In this document: positions 1-6,107 of the stretch, in pieces
How positions within the stretch are numbered: position 1 is the first letter of the stretch
Layout of the letters: each line of letters opens with the position of its first letter
IMG/VR virus record: IMGVR_UViG_3300030406_005472
Coordinates: 1 to 29,586 of that record
Reading direction: 5' to 3' (one strand)
DNA from: a virus
DNA: 29,586 nucleotides
Program-made: the position numbers and the translations under genes
Notes under the pieces: model-generated
Database searches by the model: none
Told to the model about the DNA's origin: nothing
The model's input: only the letters and a program-made list of their open reading frames with translations

Positions 1-68
1 TCACAATTTCGTTTGCTGCGCCCCAATCAGGTGAAAGCTTGATCGCCGATTATAATACAACCTCATAG
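1..68 (+). CDS. C-terminal end of small tail/fibre-associated protein (continues from right edge of window)
   Basis: The frame starting at base 3 is open at the left edge and encodes a 20-residue tail after a Thr codon (ISFAAPQSGES then LIADYN...), ending in TAG at 66-68. This fits the end of a phage fibre domain, with a '...F...P.SGE.L..Y' ending like the C-terminus of the 544-residue fibre just downstream. The gene cut off at the right edge (starting 29365) ends in the same frame with the codon for Thr. Overlapping the shared TCACA of the two ends joins them into one 94-residue protein. The next gene starts 9 bases after this stop with a good AGGAG site, so the two are co-transcribed. The function is inferred only from context and the shared domain. 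Confidence 0.7.
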   Translation, partial: TISFAAPQSGESLIADYNTTS

Positions 69-76
69 GAGCTAAA

Positions 77-1711
77 ATGGCTATACAAATTAGAAGTAAT
101 CAGATCGCCGATTCGCAGATCGGTGTTAGCAAACTGGATCTATCATCAGGCACATTTAACTTTGCCTCAGCAACTCTACAAGTTGCTACACCATCAGCAG
201 ATGCACAGGCCGCGAATAAAGGCTATGTGGACTCTGTTGCTCAAGGTCTTGATGTTAAAGACTCTTGTAAGGTCGCAACGACCGCAAACATTACGCTTAG
301 CGGGACTCAAACCATCGACGGGATCGCTGTTGCGGCTGATGACAGGGTTCTGGTAAAGGCGCAAAGTACGGCCTCACAAAATGGGCTTTATTTGTGTAAA
401 GCGGGCGCATGGTCGAGAACTGATGACTTAGCAGCGGGATCAGATGCTGCGGGCGTCTTTGTCTTTATTGAGCAGGGATCAACTCAAGCTGATGCTGGTT
501 TTGTTTGCACCAGTGACAAAGGAGCTGCTGTTGTTGGCACAAATCCTCTATCTTTTACTCAGTTTTCAGGCGCTGGAGCTGTCGAAGCGGGTAACGGTTT
601 AAGTCGCTCAGGTTCGACTTTGAGCGTTAATCTTGATGGTTCAACTTTGGCCGTATCTGGATCGGGTGTTAAAGTTGCTGACGGTGGCATTTCTGACGCT
701 CAGATCTCTAACAGCGCGGCGATCTCCGTTTCTAAGCTTGCGTCTTCTTCTGTCAGCTTGGGTGGTGTTACCGTCTCTTTAGGAGGAACTGATGCCACAC
801 CAGCATTTAATTTACAGGATGCGACCGGATACCCTACAGGATCTCTAGTCGGCACAATCTCAAATGCGCAATTGGCGGGCAGCATAAGCGAGGATAAACT
901 TCTTGGGTCTATCTCAAACGGAAAGCTCGCAAATTCTAGCATTTCGATCGGTGGTGTTTCTTTGGCGCTAGGTGCCACAGATGCGACACCGGCCTTTGAT
1001 CTTGCTGATGCTACAAACTATCCAACAAGTTCTCTTGTTGGAACGATCACCAATGCACAACTAGCGGGATCTATTGCAAATGCTAAATTAGCAAATTCAA
1101 GCGTTTCTTTTGGTGGTGTCTCCTTGGCTTTAGGTGCTTCTGATGCAACACCCGCGTTTGATCTTGCTGATGCAACAAATTATCCAACATCTTCTCTAGT
1201 TGGGACAATTACAAATGCTCAACTAGCGGGATCTATTGCCGAGTCAAAGCTAGCTGGATCTATTCCAGACTCAAAACTTAACAACATTACCACCGCTAAC
1301 AAAGTCCAAGGATCAGCTGTACAACTAAAAGCTTCTGGGTCTGGTATTGCGAACGACTCAGGACTAAAAATTAACACTGACGGATCAACCGTCCAAGTTA
1401 ATGGATCTGGAAATTTAGAGGTTAAAGACTCGGGTATTACAGCAGCAAAAGTAAATTTTGCTCCAAGCGTTGACTTTTTTACTGGTGACGGCACAGCTCA
1501 AAACTTTGATCTTGCTGCAACTCTACCGTCAGGATTTGAGGCTATGTTGGTTTTCCGCAACGGTATAGCTCTTAAACAAGTTGCTTCATCTCCTTCAAGT
1601 GTTGATGAGTTTGTACTAAATAGAACAGGCGGATCAGGCGGAGCTAGTCGGATTGAGCTAGGCGCAGCTATTCCAAGCGGCGAAACTTTAAATTGTTTCT
1701 ATGTTGCCTAA
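77..1711 (+). CDS. Repeat-containing tail fibre / receptor-binding structural protein
   Basis: A 544-residue low-complexity virion protein rich in Ser, Gly, Ala, Asp and Thr. Residues about 45-165 form a domain I know from marine and other aquatic phage fibres: a KGYVD motif, then 'LSGTQTIDG...DRVLVKAQ...NGLYLCKAGAWSRTDD'. Residues about 225-400 are three tandem units of 55-63 residues, each with 'GGV..LG..DATPAF.L.DATNYPTSSLVGTI.NAQLAGSI'. The C-terminal roughly 80 residues form a separate domain ('FEAMLVFRNGI...', ending 'AIPSGETLNCFYV') resembling the end of the preceding 94-residue protein. The start is ATG at 77, 5 bases after AGGAG. It is the last gene of the plus unit and is followed by a terminator. 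It probably forms trimeric fibres that contact the host; the receptor is unknown. The role is inferred from composition and domain style. Confidence 0.75.
   Translation: MAIQIRSNQIADSQIGVSKLDLSSGTFNFASATLQVATPSADAQAANKGYVDSVAQGLDVKDSCKVATTANITLSGTQTIDGIAVAADDRVLVKAQSTASQNGLYLCKAGAWSRTDDLAAGSDAAGVFVFIEQGSTQADAGFVCTSDKGAAVVGTNPLSFTQFSGAGAVEAGNGLSRSGSTLSVNLDGSTLAVSGSGVKVADGGISDAQISNSAAISVSKLASSSVSLGGVTVSLGGTDATPAFNLQDATGYPTGSLVGTISNAQLAGSISEDKLLGSISNGKLANSSISIGGVSLALGATDATPAFDLADATNYPTSSLVGTITNAQLAGSIANAKLANSSVSFGGVSLALGASDATPAFDLADATNYPTSSLVGTITNAQLAGSIAESKLAGSIPDSKLNNITTANKVQGSAVQLKASGSGIANDSGLKINTDGSTVQVNGSGNLEVKDSGITAAKVNFAPSVDFFTGDGTAQNFDLAATLPSGFEAMLVFRNGIALKQVASSPSSVDEFVLNRTGGSGGASRIELGAAIPSGETLNCFYVA
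750..1280 (+). repeat. Three diverged tandem repeats inside the fibre gene
   Basis: Units start near 750, 939 and 1101. Each encodes a short beta-rich segment beginning GGV and ending around 'NAQLAGSI'. Units 2 and 3 are nearly identical in protein but differ at many third codon positions, so the duplication is not recent. The first unit has an extra 'SEDKLLGSISNGKL' segment. Such repeats often set fibre length and can be gained or lost by recombination. Confidence 0.8.
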
Positions 1712-1768
1712 TTTAATCATTAGGTTATTATAAGTTCAGACCATGGTTTCATTGATGGTTTGGACATC

Positions 1769-1796
1769 AAAAAGGCTCTTTATGGGCCTTTTTTTT
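1769..1796. terminator. Bidirectional rho-independent terminator between convergent units
   Basis: AAAAAGGC (1769-1776) and GCCTTTTT (1786-1793) form a perfect 8-bp stem with a 9-base loop. There is a run of eight T on the plus strand and, reading the other way, a T run on the minus strand. It lies between the plus fibre gene (stop 1711) and the last minus gene (stop 1795-1797), so it can end both long transcripts. The segment 1712-1768 holds nothing else recognisable. Confidence 0.85.
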
Positions 1797-2043
1797 ATGC
1801 TTCAGGTATATCGTAATCTTCGAAATTCATGAGTGCTAAATTCAGTTTGACCTCGGACCATATCTTTGACAATGTTTTCATAACATTTGCCTTTTTGATC
1901 TTACCGTTATGGGATTGGATCGCGATGCAATAAAGAAGAGCAGCCACGATCTCGGACTCGTCTATTTTTTCTTGCTCTTTGAGGTAGTAACACAAAAAAT
2001 TACACATCATTGCCGCTTTACGATGTTGGTCTTTATCCAGCAT
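1795..2043 (-). CDS. Hypothetical protein at end of lysis cassette
   Basis: About 82 residues, mostly helical and mixed charge, with several Cys (FLCYYL, LLYCIAI) and an acidic tail. I recognise no family. It is the last gene of the minus unit and overlaps the 3' end of the preceding membrane/coiled-coil gene (stop at 2033), so its translation is probably coupled. I chose ATG at 2043; a GTG at 2052 would add three residues, and neither has a clear Shine-Dalgarno site. The stop codon overlaps the terminator T-tract. A lysis accessory role is only suggested by position. 'EIVAALLYCIAIQ' is weakly hydrophobic and is not a convincing membrane span. Confidence 0.6.
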   Translation of the reverse strand: MLDKDQHRKAAMMCNFLCYYLKEQEKIDESEIVAALLYCIAIQSHNGKIKKANVMKTLSKIWSEVKLNLALMNFEDYDIPEA

Positions 2044-2374
2044 CTGAGCCACGATGGATCAGCCGATCCAGTTTATTGAGGATCTTTTCTATTTGTTTAA
2101 GCGTGTCTTTTTGTGCTTCATCTCTTTCGCTTTCCACTTTTTCGACAACAGATCGCCAGCGATCGATAATCTCTTTCTCTCGTTGTTCCATTTTGTCGGT
2201 CAGTGCTTCGCGCTCTATTTGGCCTTTTTCGTTAAGTTGCTCAACTCGAGCCATAAACTCACCTTGAAGAGTATCAAGTCGCTTTTGTCCCTCTCTTTGT
2301 GTCCATATGGCATAAATAGCGAGAACGCCCAATGGACCAGCATTAAGTAGCACATCATAAAAGATCTCCATCAT
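2033..2374 (-). CDS. Membrane-anchored coiled-coil protein, possible holin/antiholin or spanin-like lysis protein
   Basis: A 113-residue protein with one N-terminal hydrophobic segment at about residues 9-25 (AGPLGVLAIYAIW), followed by a long, highly charged coiled coil (about 28-105) rich in Glu, Lys, Arg and Gln. No lipobox and no cleavable signal are apparent. The start ATG overlaps the stop of the upstream 75-residue membrane gene, giving tight translational coupling. One N-terminal span plus a charged cytoplasmic coil is common among small phage holin-type proteins. Two such proteins in a row suggest a holin and partner. The exact role cannot be decided from sequence; a tail or replication membrane role is less likely given the endolysin nearby. 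Confidence 0.7.
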   Translation of the reverse strand: MMEIFYDVLLNAGPLGVLAIYAIWTQREGQKRLDTLQGEFMARVEQLNEKGQIEREALTDKMEQREKEIIDRWRSVVEKVESERDEAQKDTLKQIEKILNKLDRLIHRGSDAG

Positions 2375-2598
2375 GTGATCCTTTGTTTGATGTCGTCAAT
2401 GTCTCGGCCGATTTGATCCATCTTTGAGACCAAAGTTAACATGCTATCTCGATATAAAGCGCGATCCTCTCGATGCTCTGTTAAAGATTGATCAATCAAA
2501 GATTTATAATGTCTCATGATGATCAAAAGTAACAAAACAGCGAGAACCAAAGCGCCAAATTGCCCGGTCACCATGTCAATAAGTTGTTGAGTTTGCAT
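2371..2598 (-). CDS. Putative holin (single-span, coiled-coil tail)
   Basis: A 75-residue protein. A strong membrane span at about residues 13-29 (FGALVLAVLLLLIIM) is followed by a charged amphipathic helix ('HREDRALYRDS...' to 'IDDIKQRI'). This is the layout of small phage holins of the BhlA/single-span type. It sits two genes after the putative peptidoglycan enzyme and overlaps the next coiled-coil membrane gene by 4 bases (ATGA). It would permeabilise the inner membrane at lysis time. The call rests on topology and neighbourhood, not on a diagnostic motif. Confidence 0.65.
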   Translation of the reverse strand: MQTQQLIDMVTGQFGALVLAVLLLLIIMRHYKSLIDQSLTEHREDRALYRDSMLTLVSKMDQIGRDIDDIKQRIT

Positions 2599-2604
2599 GC
2601 CGTA

Positions 2605-3012
2605 TTATAGCTTATTTTCTGCTTTTGTTATAATTTTTGGGATAGCAGATTGTAAAATATTCGTGATGACCTCAACCGCCTCTTGTTTGGTTATTTGCGT
2701 GCCTCCTTGAGAGTTTTCACTTTTGACACGATCGAGCTCATCAGGTAAATTTTTAAGCTCCTGTGCCAACATTTTGATCATTTCCCATCTGAGTTTTGAC
2801 ACTGGATTTAAAGCGTTTTTTGCTAAGATCGCATTTTCGAGTTTAGGAGCTAGGTCACAGATGAAATCTGTTAACAGATCCCAAACCTCGCCGCGCGTTA
2901 TTGTCTTGCCGCCTTCACTATCGGCCGATCTCGCCGCTTGAAGATCTGTATAAACTGAGAGCAACTCATTGACAAAGATTTGAACTAGCTTGATATTATT
3001 TAGTTTAAACAT
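2605..3012 (-). CDS. Hypothetical protein with an internal duplication
   Basis: A 135-residue helical protein. Two halves resemble each other. About residues 27-62 (ARSADSEGGKTITRGEVW... DLAPKLENA) match about 97-132 (VKSENSQGGTQITKQEAV... SAIPKIITKA). In each, an acidic/Ser/Gly loop is followed by 'IT..E' and then a helix, with 12-residue loop spacing reminiscent of EF-hands, although several ligand positions are degenerate. It lies between the putative endolysin and holin, with GGAAAG upstream of its ATG. A lysis or virion role is suggested only by position. No family recognised. Confidence 0.7.
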   Translation of the reverse strand: MFKLNNIKLVQIFVNELLSVYTDLQAARSADSEGGKTITRGEVWDLLTDFICDLAPKLENAILAKNALNPVSKLRWEMIKMLAQELKNLPDELDRVKSENSQGGTQITKQEAVEVITNILQSAIPKIITKAENKL

Positions 3013-3054
3013 ACACTTTCCAAAAATTATTTATAATTATCTGTTTTTCTTGAT

Positions 3055-3639
3055 TTACAGGTATCTACCTTCTAAAACAGTCAGTGAGAAACTTGATCCG
3101 TGGTTGTTTTTTACCTGCTTTTTACACAGCTCCATAAACTCATGGAATCCGGTTTGAAGCACACAACATCCAGCGCTCCATTTGTTAACAAGAGCAGATC
3201 GATCGCCTTTACTAGCACGGTGGATCTGTATTGCCACAGCCTCACCATCATTGTACTCATCAAGCAGCTCATTACGGTTATTATCTCTCCAAACTGATAT
3301 TTTTCTCTTTTGCACCAAACACTCATATTCACCCCGGTGAGATCCAAAAGTAAAAGCCGATCGATATTGATGAGGGTGGACCATGTGAGCTGTTCCTCCT
3401 GTTCTCATCGGGTTCTCCATCCAGTGAGCCCCGGCGTCTAATGTACATGGGTAAATATACTCAAACCATAGACCATTGTGATAATGGACAACATGTAAGA
3501 GATCATCAAATTCGTTAGGTCTGGGTAAAGGATTTCGGGCCCCGATTAAGTTAAGATCGTAGCTCTTTGCAAATGTTTTGAACCCGTGCTCTTCGGCTGC
3601 TAGCAAAATAAGAGGTTTATTAGCATGTATTCTCAACAT
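3055..3639 (-). CDS. Putative lysis enzyme with L,D-transpeptidase-like (YkuD-like) His/Ser-x-Gly-Cys signature
   Basis: A 194-residue soluble protein. The C-terminal half contains 'VWRDNNRNELLDE' (about 116-128), 'IQIHRA' with His140, and 'VNKWSAGCCVLQ' with Ser155-Ala-Gly-Cys158. The His...S-x-G-C arrangement resembles the L,D-transpeptidase/YkuD catalytic site. I also know closely similar 'RD.NRD..LD...INIHR...WSAGCQV' proteins from phage and prophage lysis regions. It probably cuts or remodels peptidoglycan cross-links at the end of infection. There is no signal peptide, so it would need the neighbouring holin for export. It starts at ATG 3639 with TAGGA upstream and is followed by small membrane proteins. 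Family assignment is from motif memory only. Confidence 0.6.
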   Translation of the reverse strand: MLRIHANKPLILLAAEEHGFKTFAKSYDLNLIGARNPLPRPNEFDDLLHVVHYHNGLWFEYIYPCTLDAGAHWMENPMRTGGTAHMVHPHQYRSAFTFGSHRGEYECLVQKRKISVWRDNNRNELLDEYNDGEAVAIQIHRASKGDRSALVNKWSAGCCVLQTGFHEFMELCKKQVKNNHGSSFSLTVLEGRYL

Positions 3640-3643
3640 AATT

Positions 3644-5236
3644 TTATCCTATAGTATCAGTGGTTTGTTTGGTTTTTCGGCTGGGTATAGCTAGACCAAT
3701 AACACAGCTCTGTTGATCAAAGTCAAAATCACAACTAATTATCATTGCTCTTTTTCCTCTAAATGTTCGACCCGACTCAAGCAGCCCAAATAGATATCGA
3801 GAGCTAAGCTCAACAATATCACCAGCAACCAATCCAGAAAGCGAAATCTTGACCCGTAAGACAATTTTTTCAGAAATGTAAAGATCCCACCGCCGCATCC
3901 TTTGAAGATCGCCGATCGCCATTTCTTCTCTTTTGTCCGCTCCTGATCTATCATGGTGATAGTATAAACTGTTATCTCTGTTTATTGTAGCGATCGCGGG
4001 TAAAGTATCCACCCGATCGCCATCATAAACACCGCCGCTGAATTTACCCGCTCCATTTTCATCATAAATTATTCTGGTTGTCCGATAGATATTTTGAATG
4101 TTTGCATTATAAAATTCGTGGCGTAGGATCTCTATAATATGGTGATCTTTAATTGATGCAACAGGTCCACCCATCATGATCTCGCTATCATTGCCATCAG
4201 GATCGCTGCAACCGCGCCATGATAATTTGCCTTGTCTAAATACGGGCCATTGACCGCTTTTAATACCGATGTCAACAATAGACCTGATCCCGTTTGTTAA
4301 AGGCTCTTCAAAAACCAAACCCCACTCATAAACACCATTGTCAGATCGTTTTATATATGAAGCTTGTCGACTAACATCACCAAAATCAAACAGATCGCGA
4401 TCAATAAATCCACCGACTGACCATTCGCGTGGGAAAATATCAAGTGGACCGTTTGCACCTGCTGATCCCGTGCTCGTAATGATTGATCCTAATATGTCCC
4501 ATGGTTGATTTTCGAGAAATCCGATATAAGTCGCAATTGATCCAATCGGAGCATTTACACGATTAGCGCCTCTATTGGTTACAGTAGAGATCCCGGTGAT
4601 ATCATTGGATCCGCTGGTTCCGGTCCAAAAGACATAAAAATCAGATCCTCCCGTGGGTGTTATTTTTATCATTCCACGACTTGGGATCGATGCAGTTCCA
4701 CTGTGTTTTTTAAAAAAAGAATTATCCGAAACGGTTAATGTAGTGTGACCCGTATTAAGTTGTGCTGTTAAAGTTGTCGTTCGTCCCAATTTATAAAATA
4801 GATTGAATCTAGGTGGATCCGATGTTGAGAATGCTGTTCCTGCTCTTGTGTCTAGACTATTTTGTAGAGCGCTTAGAAGATCTCTAAAGTTGAGCTGATA
4901 ACGCCCTCTCACTCCGTTGAGAGTTACCAATTGACCAATTGCAACTCTTTGATAATCAGACTCTCCTATTATACGACAATACAAAGCGGCCAATTGGCCT
5001 TTACGGATATATGGCAACATTTCGGAAATATCGCCATGGACAGCAACAGAAAATCCCCCAAAGCTGACATTCCATCTTTGAGGAATCACAGAACAGCCAG
5101 AAAAACTAACACCTTGAGGTAGTCTCACCGTATAATTTTGACCGAGATGATTAGCGACATCAACAAACTGTAGCAGCCAATCAAAAGCTAAACTTGATCG
5201 ATCGAGTTGATTGATAAAATCTTGATCCCAGCTCAT
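3644..5236 (-). CDS. Tail tip / baseplate hub-like structural protein
   Basis: A 530-residue, mostly beta-rich protein, located right after the tape measure and a 285-residue tail protein, where siphophages keep distal tail and tip (hub) genes. The first roughly 135 residues look like a small sandwich domain. About 150-250 are Ser/Thr/Gly-rich with 'GRTTTLTAQLNTGHTTLTVSD'. The middle and C-terminal parts contain 'EWGLVFEEPLTNGIRSIVDIGIKSGQWPVFRQGKLSWRG', typical of proteins that parse a hub layer. The start is ATG 5236 with AGGATC upstream. It is followed 4 bases later by the lysis enzyme's stop/start region, marking the end of the tail block. I cannot name a specific family. Confidence 0.7.
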   Translation of the reverse strand: MSWDQDFINQLDRSSLAFDWLLQFVDVANHLGQNYTVRLPQGVSFSGCSVIPQRWNVSFGGFSVAVHGDISEMLPYIRKGQLAALYCRIIGESDYQRVAIGQLVTLNGVRGRYQLNFRDLLSALQNSLDTRAGTAFSTSDPPRFNLFYKLGRTTTLTAQLNTGHTTLTVSDNSFFKKHSGTASIPSRGMIKITPTGGSDFYVFWTGTSGSNDITGISTVTNRGANRVNAPIGSIATYIGFLENQPWDILGSIITSTGSAGANGPLDIFPREWSVGGFIDRDLFDFGDVSRQASYIKRSDNGVYEWGLVFEEPLTNGIRSIVDIGIKSGQWPVFRQGKLSWRGCSDPDGNDSEIMMGGPVASIKDHHIIEILRHEFYNANIQNIYRTTRIIYDENGAGKFSGGVYDGDRVDTLPAIATINRDNSLYYHHDRSGADKREEMAIGDLQRMRRWDLYISEKIVLRVKISLSGLVAGDIVELSSRYLFGLLESGRTFRGKRAMIISCDFDFDQQSCVIGLAIPSRKTKQTTDTIG

Positions 5237-5248
5237 TTGTGATCCTGT

Positions 5249-6106
5249 TTAGGTAATGTTAACATCAGCTGTTTCTGATATGCTTTCATGTTGCTGTATA
5301 ACATCGACCTCTATCTCGTGACGATTAACAAACGGTAAAGGATCATAACCGCCCGTAAATGGAGGCGTAGTGCTGTCCTCAGTCGGTAAAGTTTGAGGAT
5401 CGCGCCTAATCCCATCAAAGGATCGATGAAAAGCAAACAGAGCGCTCAAATCAACAAATAGACGAATATCCAGGCTAAACAAAAACCCCCTTTCATTGGT
5501 GACAATGTTTTGACCAATATCACCAGCTGGACGCCGTAAACACAAAGGCCAAAATCGATAGTGTCTTAAAAATGTTCGTCTTTTGTAATTAAAAGCGATC
5601 TTGTTTTTCAAAGATATCGTGCCTCCTGCTGATGTGATATGTGCAACCGAGGTAATTTTATTTTGCTCGCGTAAGCTCGCCGGGCTCTCTGTTTCAATTG
5701 TTACATAATCGTTAACAGTCGGTATTATAGACCCTGCAAAGTCGGTAAAAGGGTTAGAGGCGCAGCCAACAGATTGCTCGCCTGTTCTTGGCCTTTTTGA
5801 CAATGGAAAAGCATAAGCTTTGTCAGAGTCTGCACAAAAACCAACCACTCCACCGCGATCAAGATGATTTTGCATGGCTACAAACTGGATCGCCAGATCC
5901 TCAGATCCAACCATCCGATCGCGCTGTATATTCACGATCTCTCTTGTCCGACCTACAGATCTAGACATGCCCCCGTCACGATAATCTGCATCAACCGCGT
6001 CAACAGTGTAATCACTAAACAGCTCACCAATCATCTCACCGAGATCGATCGTAACCAGTCTTGAGGCATCAGGTTGAGGATAATAAAAGAATTTCGAATT
6101 GCCCAT
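5249..6106 (-). CDS. Distal tail / minor tail protein
   Basis: A 285-residue protein encoded directly downstream of the tape measure, the usual place for the distal tail protein that caps the tube and joins it to the tip. Its N-terminus ('MGNSKFFYYPQP', then 'VTIDLGEMIGEL') resembles short tail-tube-end proteins, and it contains 'NDYVTIETESPAS' and a basic stretch around 'NYKRRTFLRHYRFW'. I chose ATG 6106, which overlaps the tape-measure stop (TAAC ATG). The longer alternative would begin with TTG at 6142 inside the upstream gene and is unlikely. The functional call is positional. Confidence 0.65.
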   Translation of the reverse strand: MGNSKFFYYPQPDASRLVTIDLGEMIGELFSDYTVDAVDADYRDGGMSRSVGRTREIVNIQRDRMVGSEDLAIQFVAMQNHLDRGGVVGFCADSDKAYAFPLSKRPRTGEQSVGCASNPFTDFAGSIIPTVNDYVTIETESPASLREQNKITSVAHITSAGGTISLKNKIAFNYKRRTFLRHYRFWPLCLRRPAGDIGQNIVTNERGFLFSLDIRLFVDLSALFAFHRSFDGIRRDPQTLPTEDSTTPPFTGGYDPLPFVNRHEIEVDVIQQHESISETADVNIT

Positions 6107-6107
6107 G

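Noticed and set aside
1-5. TCACA at both ends read as a transposon (Mu-like) 5-bp target duplication
   Set aside because: Both ends lie inside one continuous phage gene and no transposase is present; overlap closure of a circle explains it.
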